64,000 nucleotides of DNA from Paenibacillus sp. SZ31. Lineage in GTDB: Bacteria; Bacillota; Bacilli; Paenibacillales; Paenibacillaceae. The stretch lies in assembly GCF_012912005.1 (NCBI RefSeq), contig NZ_JABBEA010000015.1, forward strand, positions 62,001 through 126,000, written 5' to 3'. This document shows positions 33,130 through 40,257 of the stretch, piece after piece. The translations under genes and the position numbers were made by a program. Each line of letters begins with the position of its first letter. The first letter of the stretch is position 1. The notes beneath the pieces are model-generated. The model was not told the DNA's origin and made no database searches. It saw nothing but the letters and a program-made list of their open reading frames with translations.

Positions 33130-34509
33130 TTATTTAGTCCAAAAATCCATTTTCTCTAAGAGCCATTGTAGTGCTGACTTCTGCTCCGTTATAATAAGAG
33201 CTTCCGTTTGCATACCTGATTTGATCTGTTCCTGCTGACCAAGGGCATCTTTTAGTTGTATTGATTCAAGAGAGGCCTCCACCACGTAATAAGTGGAACC
33301 ATCTTGAGGGTTTACTAAAGCATCGCTACTAATGGAATCTATTTTGCCAAGGACAGAACCGTACTCTTCTAAGGGGAAGGCGGCAAAATGAAAACGCACA
33401 GGATCTCCTTCATGTATTCTTCCAATATCTTGATGATTCATAGCAATTTGAATGGAATAAATCGTATTATTTACGGGAACGACATCCATGACTTGCAATC
33501 CTTCCTGGATAAGCTGTCCTTCACCTACTTCGTTTATGGTATTGATAACTCCTGAGGTAGGTGCTGTGGCCGTATATTTATCCAGACTGGAACGAATTGT
33601 ATTAATTTGGCTATGGAGTTCCTTTTTCCGTTTTCGTAACTCATCAACGCTATCCTGCAACTGAACGTACAAGTCAGATTCTTGTTTTTTTAGCGTTTGT
33701 TTTTGCTTCAGTGCATCTTCTAACTCGGACTGTATTGTGTATCGAAATTCACTTTGATTAGTTTCCATTTGTAGCTTGTTCGTTTTTAGCTTTTCTGTAG
33801 CCGCATTCGTGGTGAGTTCATCACCGTTAAAGATCGATCGTTTGTACTCTTCCTGAATTTGTGTTTCAGCCAATGTATTCTGAGATACCTTTAGGCTATA
33901 GTTCTCATATCGTTCATATTCCACGGAACCAGAGATTAAATAATTTCTTCCGTAATTAAGACTTTTGAGCAGGAGCCGTTTATTTGCAATGGTTTTATCC
34001 GTTTCAACCTGATCAGCAATCGTTTTGGAAATATCCAATTCTAACTTGTTTTGTACTGGATTATCATTAGCAAGCAGAGCACTTACCGTCTTGTTCGGCT
34101 TCATCGTCCCATCACCTGAAGAAAGTGCTTTAGAGAGTTGTTCAAGTCCCGCCAATCGTTGTGCTGCTTCTTTGTAATCATTTTGTAAACGAGTCTTGTC
34201 GACTTTGAGGGTTCCTGTTTGAATAGAAAATAGCTTATCACCGGCTTTAACTTGTTGACCTTGTTGAACATATATTTTGGAGACACTTCCTGTAGCCTTG
34301 TTCACTATTTTGGAAATTTTCTCGTTAGGTTTGACTACTCCAGGAGCTTTAACAACTACGTCGATCTGTGCTTTCCAGCTCCAGATAAATGCAATGACCA
34401 ATACTAACGTCAGTAGTATAAGAAACCAACTAATAAATGCAGGTGATCTCTTCTCCAACATTTCCCTGCTGTCTCTTAACTCCTCAGGATTTAGAAGTTT
34501 AAGACTCAT
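33130..34509 (-). CDS. HlyD/EmrA-type membrane-fusion protein (bacteriocin secretion accessory)
   Basis: 459 residues: one N-terminal membrane helix (FISWFLILLTLVLVIAFIW), a beta-barrel/lipoyl half (VDVVVKAPGVVKPNEKISKI), a long coiled coil (about residues 110-320), then the second lipoyl half TAPTSGVINTINEVGEGQLI and the barrel. This is the layout of MesE/LcnD-type adaptors that work with C39-peptidase ABC exporters. The start overlaps the exporter stop (ATGA on the minus strand), so the two are coupled. It ends the bacteriocin operon. Confidence 0.9.
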   Translation of the reverse strand: MSLKLLNPEELRDSREMLEKRSPAFISWFLILLTLVLVIAFIWSWKAQIDVVVKAPGVVKPNEKISKIVNKATGSVSKIYVQQGQQVKAGDKLFSIQTGTLKVDKTRLQNDYKEAAQRLAGLEQLSKALSSGDGTMKPNKTVSALLANDNPVQNKLELDISKTIADQVETDKTIANKRLLLKSLNYGRNYLISGSVEYERYENYSLKVSQNTLAETQIQEEYKRSIFNGDELTTNAATEKLKTNKLQMETNQSEFRYTIQSELEDALKQKQTLKKQESDLYVQLQDSVDELRKRKKELHSQINTIRSSLDKYTATAPTSGVINTINEVGEGQLIQEGLQVMDVVPVNNTIYSIQIAMNHQDIGRIHEGDPVRFHFAAFPLEEYGSVLGKIDSISSDALVNPQDGSTYYVVEASLESIQLKDALGQQEQIKSGMQTEALIITEQKSALQWLLEKMDFWTK

Positions 34510-36743
34510 ACCATCGCCCCCGTGTGTTCCAGTTTAGGCGGAGTAAGACTCTCTTCCTGTGCATTCTTAGTATCAATTCCAGGTAATTGATCTTTCCAAA
34601 GCTCGTAATATCTTCCTCGTTGCTGTAGCAGTTGATCATGTGTTCCGGCCTCTACCACAGTACCTTTGTCCATTACAAAGATCCGATCACAGCGCATAAC
34701 CGTACTCAAGCGGTGAGCAATAATGATCATCGTCATATCATCTAGACTATGTATTGTATCCGATACGGCCTTTTCCGTGGTGGTATCCAGATTACTGGTT
34801 GCCTCATCCAAAATCAGAATGTCAGGTTTGGTAAGTAATGCGCGTGCCAAAGCCAAGCGTTGACGTTGTCCTCCTGATAGATTGGATGCATTCTCTTCAA
34901 GATTTGTCTGATACCTCATAGGCAATTGATTAATAAAATCATGAGCACTTGCTTGCTTTGTTGCTTCAATGATATCAGCCATTTCAATCTCGGATGTTGC
35001 TCCCATGGCAAGGTTATCTCTAATCGTTCCGCTGAAGAAAAATGTCTGTTGTGGGATATAACTTATTTTCTGTCGAAGCGACTCGATAGATATGTCTTTT
35101 ATATTATTCTCAGAAATCAATAGTTCTCCCTTTTCCGCCTCATAGAAACGAAGTAATAGTTTAACGAGAGTTGTCTTACCAGAACCACTCTCTCCTACCA
35201 GCGCAACTTTCTCTCCTCTTTCAACATGTAGATCAACACCATTCAGGATGGATTGTCTTGTTCCATATCGGAAATGCACATCTTTGAAGTCGATAGATCC
35301 CTTTAGTGACGCTGGTTTAATATTGCGGCTATCAGATTCCTTTTTTTCAGGCTCCAGATCCATAATTTCTGTTAACCGATCTGCCGCGACCACAGCCGTT
35401 TGAAGTGAAGATTGCAGGTTAATCAGGTTTAAAATAGGATTTATAAAGTATGCAAGCAAAGCATTAAATGTGATAAGTTGTCCCATGGTTAATTGTCCCT
35501 TTAAGACTTCGTTAGCTCCGATCCAAAGGATAACAATCCCGCTGACTCCCTGAAGAGCACCTTTCAAAGTGGACTGAAAGTTGTTGGAAAAACCAAATTT
35601 AAAGAAAGTACGTAACAATTTAGTGAATTTCTTTTCGGTTTCCAAGTTAGCTTCTCTTTCAGCCTGATAAGCTTTAAGAGTCTCAATACCATTGACTGAT
35701 TCGACAATATATGAAGTAAGTTCTGCATTCTGTTCCATCTGCTCACGGTTTTGTCTCTCAAACGTGCGATGAAATCCCCAGACAATTAGCGCATACAGCG
35801 GTATCATAATTGCCGTTATACCGAAGAGGAAAGAATTCTGAGTATATAGGATGATTCCTCCTGCAATAACCATCAGAGAATCAATCATAATGGTCAGAGC
35901 TGCACTGGATATTGCGTCTCTAACCTTGGACGCATCCATAAGTCGTGAGATGATTTCACCTGTTTTCCGGGTCTCAAAAAAGGAGAGAGGTAATCTAAGT
36001 ACATGGTAGTAGTATCCAAGTATTAAGGAGATGTCGAGTTTTTGACTTAAATATAATAATAAATGACTTCTAAAGGCATTTAATAATGTCTGCAGTAGGG
36101 TCAGTATAATAACACCGATTGAAATCCATTGTAAGGTCTGCTCTAGCCTATAAGGAACGATGGAATCAAGTAAGAACTTAAAGTAAAATGCGCCCAGGAT
36201 GCCTAGAGTCGTATATAGCAATGACGCAAAAAAGATCCCAAACAACATTCGCTTCTGTGGGAGTAATAGAGTGAAGAAACGTGATAAAGCGCCCTGCGTT
36301 TCATCTTTTTTCTGAAATTGTGCGGTCGGAACCATAAAAATAAGGATGCCTGTCCAAATTTTAAAAAACTCTTCAGGACTATAATTTACAATCCCTTTTG
36401 CCGGGTCAGCTATAATTACTTTTTTCTTTGTGATTTTATGTATGACTACATAATGGAGAAGTTTCTGATCAATAACTACATGAGCGATACATGGGAGTGG
36501 GAAGTCACTAAAGAACGACTCTTGGCTACCCTTGACACCTTTTGCTGAAAAACCTAATTGTTCAGCAGCTTTTATTAAGCCTAACGCGTTAGTTCCGTAT
36601 TTGTCTGTACCGGCAGTTTCTCTAATTCGTGTAAGGGGGATTTTTAGCCCATAATGCCGAGAGATGGTTGCTAAACATGCTGCACCGCAGTCTTTTTCAT
36701 CATATTGTTTTTGAGCTGTATATCGTACTCTTAGTAAAGACAT
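34506..36743 (-). CDS. Peptidase C39-containing ABC exporter (double-glycine leader protease/transporter)
   Basis: 745 residues. The C39 peptidase (1-140) has the catalytic Cys in QKQYDEKDCGAACLATIS and the His in LLHYVVIHKI with DPAKG. Six membrane helices follow (about 160-440), then the nucleotide-binding domain with Walker A GESGSGKTT, signature NLSGGQRQR and Walker B ILILDEATSNLD. Such exporters cut precursors after a Gly-Gly pair and export the mature peptide. Two Gly-Gly precursors lie upstream on the same strand. Start at ATG 36743 with GGAGG four bases before it; the in-frame ATG at 36812 adds 23 residues without a ribosome-binding site. Confidence 0.95.
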   Translation of the reverse strand: MSLLRVRYTAQKQYDEKDCGAACLATISRHYGLKIPLTRIRETAGTDKYGTNALGLIKAAEQLGFSAKGVKGSQESFFSDFPLPCIAHVVIDQKLLHYVVIHKITKKKVIIADPAKGIVNYSPEEFFKIWTGILIFMVPTAQFQKKDETQGALSRFFTLLLPQKRMLFGIFFASLLYTTLGILGAFYFKFLLDSIVPYRLEQTLQWISIGVIILTLLQTLLNAFRSHLLLYLSQKLDISLILGYYYHVLRLPLSFFETRKTGEIISRLMDASKVRDAISSAALTIMIDSLMVIAGGIILYTQNSFLFGITAIMIPLYALIVWGFHRTFERQNREQMEQNAELTSYIVESVNGIETLKAYQAEREANLETEKKFTKLLRTFFKFGFSNNFQSTLKGALQGVSGIVILWIGANEVLKGQLTMGQLITFNALLAYFINPILNLINLQSSLQTAVVAADRLTEIMDLEPEKKESDSRNIKPASLKGSIDFKDVHFRYGTRQSILNGVDLHVERGEKVALVGESGSGKTTLVKLLLRFYEAEKGELLISENNIKDISIESLRQKISYIPQQTFFFSGTIRDNLAMGATSEIEMADIIEATKQASAHDFINQLPMRYQTNLEENASNLSGGQRQRLALARALLTKPDILILDEATSNLDTTTEKAVSDTIHSLDDMTMIIIAHRLSTVMRCDRIFVMDKGTVVEAGTHDQLLQQRGRYYELWKDQLPGIDTKNAQEESLTPPKLEHTGAMV

Positions 36744-37250
36744 ATGACCTCCATAAAAAGTGAGATAATCGTAATAATGTATAGGTAAATCTGGTTTGAA
36801 CATTTGTCTCAATTTTTTTGCTCATTACGAGGCAAGTCCTCATTGTATTTATCCGTACAACAAATCACCTGTAGCAGACGAAGCTAGATTTGTAATTAGA
36901 TATGTTATCTATATACTCTTTATTTTATATATATCTATATTGTTAATAAAATATCCTATATAGGATATTGTAGCTTCAATTTTAATTAAATTTTTGGATG
37001 TACAATAACTTTAATATAAACAACGTGCAGGATCTTGGTAAGAGCTGAGAGCATTTCCAGCATGCTAAAGAGCATAGAATACAAAAATATACCGCTAAAA
37101 TGCGCAGCTGCGGTATTATAGGTGGAGAGAATTACTCCCGTAGTTTGATTTTCTCTTTTCAATTGGAGGAGGCTACCTATTCTAATCATTCAGAAGTGTT
37201 GTAAATTATCAAATGGGCAATTTCGATTGCAAGGAGAGAGGGGGAAGAAA
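36744..37250. other. AT-rich gap between exporter gene and bacteriocin genes
   Basis: About 500 bases of AT-rich DNA. It contains the palindrome at 36950-36969 and one weak 67-residue minus-strand ORF (36986-37189) without a ribosome-binding site. On the plus strand a short open frame (about 37049-37204) also lacks a start signal. I support no gene here. Confidence 0.5.
36950..36969. promoter_or_regulatory. ATATCC-N6-GGATAT operator, exporter side
   Basis: AATATCCTATATAGGATATT is a perfect 20-bp palindrome about 200 bases upstream of the exporter start. It shares both six-base arms and the spacer length with the palindrome at 40016-40043. Confidence 0.65.
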
Positions 37251-37394
37251 CTAAGAAACTACTGATTTCTCTTGTTTAGCCCAATCGGGAACTTTAATCA
37301 AATCTGTAGGAAACTTGTTATTAATTTTCAGTTCCCGCTGTTTCACGCATTCTAGGATCAGGATATCAAATACATTACAGTTTGCATATAATAG
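37251..37394 (-). pseudogene. Gene remnant, unidentified
   Basis: A 47-codon open frame with protein-like composition but no start codon: ...FDILILECVKQREL then KFPTDLIKVPDWAKQEKS and a stop at 37251-37253. An in-frame TAG at 37395-37397 cuts it off upstream. It reads like the C-terminal end of a lost gene. I do not recognise the family. Confidence 0.35.
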
Positions 37395-37423
37395 CTAAAC
37401 AGGTAGCACTGCAATCCTTGACG

Positions 37424-37609
37424 TCATTTTTTGATGTTTTTCATTTCTGTCGTATAAGCAACAACTTGAATAATAAGCGCAATTATTATAATGACAAACA
37501 TTACTCCAACTAATGGTGATTTAGTAGTTAGATAGTTAATTACAGATGTAATAGCACATAGAATAGATAGTAGCAGAGATACTCTTAAAGTTTTAATTTT
37601 TTTCTCCAT
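37424..37609 (-). CDS. Small two-helix membrane protein, candidate bacteriocin immunity protein
   Basis: 61 residues with two membrane helices (VSLLLSILCAITSVINY and LVGVMFVIIIIALIIQVVAY) and Lys-rich ends. Size, topology and position directly after two bacteriocin precursor genes fit an immunity protein. ATG 37609 is preceded by GGGGG. The longer frame from 37669 would start inside the upstream hairpin. It is separated from the precursors by an attenuator-like hairpin, so it is probably expressed at a lower level. Immunity function is inference. Confidence 0.65.
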   Translation of the reverse strand: MEKKIKTLRVSLLLSILCAITSVINYLTTKSPLVGVMFVIIIIALIIQVVAYTTEMKNIKK

Positions 37610-37625
37610 TAGATTTATTACCCCC

Positions 37626-37668
37626 GAAAAAGATTGTGCAAGAAGTTTATTAATACTCTTCTTGCACA
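37626..37668 (-). terminator. Attenuator/terminator between bacteriocin and immunity-like genes
   Basis: Perfect 11-bp stem TGTGCAAGAAG / CTTCTTGCACA followed on the minus strand by ATCTTTTTC. Partial read-through would feed the immunity-like gene. Confidence 0.75.
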
Positions 37669-37686
37669 TAAATGTATTAAATATAG

Positions 37687-37944
37687 TTATTTCCAGTTTG
37701 AAGCGATACTTACAGCACCAGAACCGATAGCTCCTAATCCAAGTGTTATAGCTGCTGCTCCTGCAAATTTGGTAGCCCCTGTAGGTTCGGGAACAGCCAA
37801 AGCTGCAACTCCTCCAACAATCCCAGCTACTCCTGCAACTACCTCAGCTGCACCACCAATTACTCCCCAAATACCACCTGCATTTATGTCCGACAATGCG
37901 GATTCATTTAATTCAATAAAACCATGGGCAATAGATAATTCCAT
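37687..37944 (-). CDS. Double-glycine leader bacteriocin precursor (peptide 2)
   Basis: 85 residues. The leader (1-24) ends ELNESALSDINAGG, matching the LSxxELxxIxGG rule for C39 peptidases. The predicted mature peptide is 61 residues starting IWGVIGGAAEVV. It is very rich in Gly, Ala and Val with several GxxxG motifs, as in class II pore-forming bacteriocins. It has no Cys. It lies 23 bases after the other precursor on the same strand, and the pair suggests a two-peptide class IIb bacteriocin. The ribosome-binding site is AGAGG. Confidence 0.82.
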   Translation of the reverse strand: MELSIAHGFIELNESALSDINAGGIWGVIGGAAEVVAGVAGIVGGVAALAVPEPTGATKFAGAAAITLGLGAIGSGAVSIASNWK

Positions 37945-37967
37945 TTTTTTACCTCTTCTCTGTCAAA

Positions 37968-38237
37968 TTATTTTTTTGTAGCGTAGTCTAACATGTATGA
38001 ACCTGCTGACACCATAGAAGATGCTGCGCCAATACCAGCTGCTACTCCTGCCACTGGTGTAGCAGCACTAGCACCGATACCTGCAATTATGCCCACAACT
38101 GGAGCAGCTCCAATGAAAATGGATCCAGTTGCTCCAACAACGGCTTTCCAAATGTCTCCACCACCATCAACAAACATCATTTCATCACTTGAAAGTTCGA
38201 TAAAATGATTATTATTCATTATCAGTGCATTTGTCAT
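37968..38237 (-). CDS. Double-glycine leader bacteriocin precursor (peptide 1)
   Basis: 89 residues. The leader contains FIELSSDEMMFVDGG, a clear double-glycine motif. The mature part begins GDIWKAVVGATGSIFIGAAP and is rich in Gly, Ala and Val with GxxxG-like spacing, ending SGSYMLDYATKK-like (observed AGSYMLDYATKK). No Cys. ATG 38237 follows AAGGGG; ATG 38216 (MNNNHFIEL) is a possible shorter start. It precedes peptide 2, and both are Blp-like in composition. The exporter and adaptor needed for processing are encoded in the same cluster. Confidence 0.82.
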   Translation of the reverse strand: MTNALIMNNNHFIELSSDEMMFVDGGGDIWKAVVGATGSIFIGAAPVVGIIAGIGASAATPVAGVAAGIGAASSMVSAGSYMLDYATKK

Positions 38238-38338
38238 TTTAAATCCCCTTTTTATTTACTAGAATTATATATTTCAACTGTATGCCTGACGCATAGGCTA
38301 GCACTGCACATCAAACAAAATACAGGTAAAATCAAAAA

Positions 38339-38815
38339 CTATAGAATTGATGGGTTAACTCCTATATAAACATCTACAATCATATCATCCATTGATTGTC
38401 CGGGCTCTAAGTCAATAACATTCACATTATAAGCTACGGTTATTGGTTCCAGACCCTTCTGGCTAATATATTGATTTAGCTCGTTGTATGTATCCTGTAA
38501 TGTATTAGGATTTCCCTTATGCCTCGCATAAACTGCGTTCATTAGATGGAAAATCTCTTTAAATTTATATTTTTCATCTAATTTTGCAGGCTGATCTAGT
38601 GGAACCAAAATCTCTGTATCCAAGATTGGCTGTTCATTTGATTGTTCAATTGCAAAGGTGGCAGTTACAAGAGGACCATTTTTTTTAAGACTATTCTGTT
38701 CAAGGAATTTACCGATATTCATAAATTCCTGTTGTATTTCTGCCTGAGTCATTTTCTTTCTTAGAGATAATACATTCTCAATTTTAAACTCTTTTTCTAT
38801 TTCGATTATTCTCAT
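38339..38815 (-). CDS. DUF5085/GyrI-like protein in bacteriocin cluster
   Basis: 158 residues. An N-terminal helix pair (MTQAEIQQEFMNIGKFLEQN) is followed by GPLVTATFAIEQ, TEILVPLDQP and a C-terminal VNVIDLEPGQSMDDMIVDVY, resembling the GyrI/SOUL-like effector-binding fold; I recall it as DUF5085. No HTH or membrane segment. It is the first gene of the minus-strand run that includes both bacteriocin precursors, about 100 bases upstream of peptide 1. The role (accessory, immunity or sensing) is unknown. The ribosome-binding site is weak (AAGGGAA, about 14 bases from ATG). Confidence 0.6.
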   Translation of the reverse strand: MRIIEIEKEFKIENVLSLRKKMTQAEIQQEFMNIGKFLEQNSLKKNGPLVTATFAIEQSNEQPILDTEILVPLDQPAKLDEKYKFKEIFHLMNAVYARHKGNPNTLQDTYNELNQYISQKGLEPITVAYNVNVIDLEPGQSMDDMIVDVYIGVNPSIL

Positions 38816-39083
38816 ATGTAAGTATAATTCCCTTCAATTAAGAATGAATTTTGGCTATTAGTCCACAACTGTAGAAGGGTATCAGAATAATATCAAACCT
38901 TGGCAGTAATGTCTCTTTTTTACTATAAACGGTATTCTTCAACTCTTCTTGTTACTTTAAGAAATATTTTAATTAATTTAATGATTTTTGGAAACTACCC
39001 TTTAGGGTAGTTTTTAGAATCGTATGTTGCCCGAGTGTAAATAGCCTTTTGTAGACCACATCTTTATAGCACGGAATGGATTA

Positions 39084-39926
39084 TTAACTCTTATCAACTC
39101 CAGATAGAATTACTTTTTTCACGAACTCAACCTGATGTTTCACTCCTACCTTTTCATAGATATGTTTCACATGGAAACGAACTGTTTCTTCCGAGATAGT
39201 AAGCATTTGAGCGATTTTGGAACGACTCTGGCCTTCCAGCCAGCAATAAGCTACTTCCTTTTCTCTATTTGTCAACTGAAAGTCCTCCAATTTCCGGTTG
39301 ATTCGCTTCTTTCGCGCAATGGGATCCCTCCATTCCAAATGCTCCTCGATATTACATATGATCTTCTCAAGCAGTGGTACAGCAAAGATCACATCTTCGG
39401 CCGAATCAAAGGATATGGCCAGATAACCGAGAACTTTTCTCTCTACTTGGATAGGGGTAGAGATGGAGGACCAAGAGGAAAATAACGTGTGACTATGTTC
39501 TTTCCCTTGTACTACTGCAATTTTCCCGGATTCCATCGCAATAGAAATAGCATTGATTCCTAAGTTTTTCATGTTAAATTGTGTTCCCGGTGTTATATAG
39601 TGCTTCTTCAAATCATTCAACTGCTGGGGGGAAGCATATAATTGCAAACACATCCCTTCATCATCTGTCAATATAAACAAATGAGACGGGACGACTAATG
39701 TACTTATACTTTCTAATTCCGTTTGCGTCGCTTTTAGTAAATCGGCATGTTTATCCAATTTTTGACTGAGTTCCGGCCCTTCTGTTTTGGTGCTGAAACT
39801 GAGAGTTAATGACTTACATCGTGACTCTTGAAAAACGCAATCCCACTGTTCTCGCTGCTGTTTTGAATACTCTTGGAGAGAAGTCCAGGGGTGTCGGACA
39901 ATTTCACTATCACGAAAGAAATTCAT
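39084..39926 (-). CDS. GAF-LuxR transcriptional regulator 1 of the RiPP island
   Basis: 280 residues. The N-terminal two thirds is a GAF-like sensor domain (FILTDDEGMCLQLYASPQQL, GTQFNMKNLGINAISIAMES, STPIQVERKVLGYLAISFD), similar in pattern to the sensor part of AcoR-type activators. The C-terminal LuxR HTH is FQLTNREKEVAYCWLEGQSR then IAQMLTISEETVRFHVKHIYEKVGV. ATG 39926 follows AAGGGA; GTG 39935 is too close to that site. It is divergent from the lanthipeptide synthetase and shares the intergenic palindrome. It is a paralogue of the regulator at 43328-44137. Confidence 0.85.
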   Translation of the reverse strand: MNFFRDSEIVRHPWTSLQEYSKQQREQWDCVFQESRCKSLTLSFSTKTEGPELSQKLDKHADLLKATQTELESISTLVVPSHLFILTDDEGMCLQLYASPQQLNDLKKHYITPGTQFNMKNLGINAISIAMESGKIAVVQGKEHSHTLFSSWSSISTPIQVERKVLGYLAISFDSAEDVIFAVPLLEKIICNIEEHLEWRDPIARKKRINRKLEDFQLTNREKEVAYCWLEGQSRSKIAQMLTISEETVRFHVKHIYEKVGVKHQVEFVKKVILSGVDKS

Positions 39927-39935
39927 GTGGAACAC

Positions 39936-40257
39936 TTCCCTTATTAAAGCATATTTTCTATACCCACTCTTCCAAATTCCGTATCATATAAATTAGATCA
40001 TTTTATGTAATATAATTTCTATATCCAGTACTGGATATAGAAAAGTAATGATACTAATTTATAATTCGAATTATCAATAATTTGAAGTTTTAATTAGATG
40101 GTTTCAGCATCTAAAGAAATTAGAAGTTTCATGAAATTCCATAATTTTATTATTATTTAGCTCGTGCTGAGCTGGCTTTTATAATGGACGGATTGTCAAA
40201 CCGAGTGTGACAGTGCATGTGAGCGTGGTTGATATTCAAAGAAAAAGAGGTTTTTTA
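39936..40257. other. Divergent regulatory region between LuxR 1 and the lanthipeptide synthetase
   Basis: About 320 AT-rich bases without a gene. It contains the 28-bp palindrome at 40016-40043, a TATAAT at 40180-40185 likely serving the synthetase, and a smaller repeat TGTCA-N9-TGACA near 40194. Confidence 0.6.
40016..40043. promoter_or_regulatory. ATATCC-N6-GGATAT operator, lanthipeptide side
   Basis: A perfect 28-bp palindrome centred on CTATATCCAGTACTGGATAT. The arms ATATCC and GGATAT with a six-base spacer recur at 36950. It is the likely binding site of the GAF-LuxR regulator(s). Confidence 0.7.

Noticed and set aside
36986..37189. 67-codon minus-strand ORF with a hydrophobic stretch upstream of the exporter gene
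   Set aside because: No ribosome-binding site and no similarity I can name; position in the cluster alone is not enough.
37993..38208. Plus-strand ORFs opposite the bacteriocin genes (also 37634-37981), Ala/Pro-rich
   Set aside because: Mirror images of the Gly/Ala-rich precursors; they lack start signals, and the minus-strand frames show double-glycine leaders.
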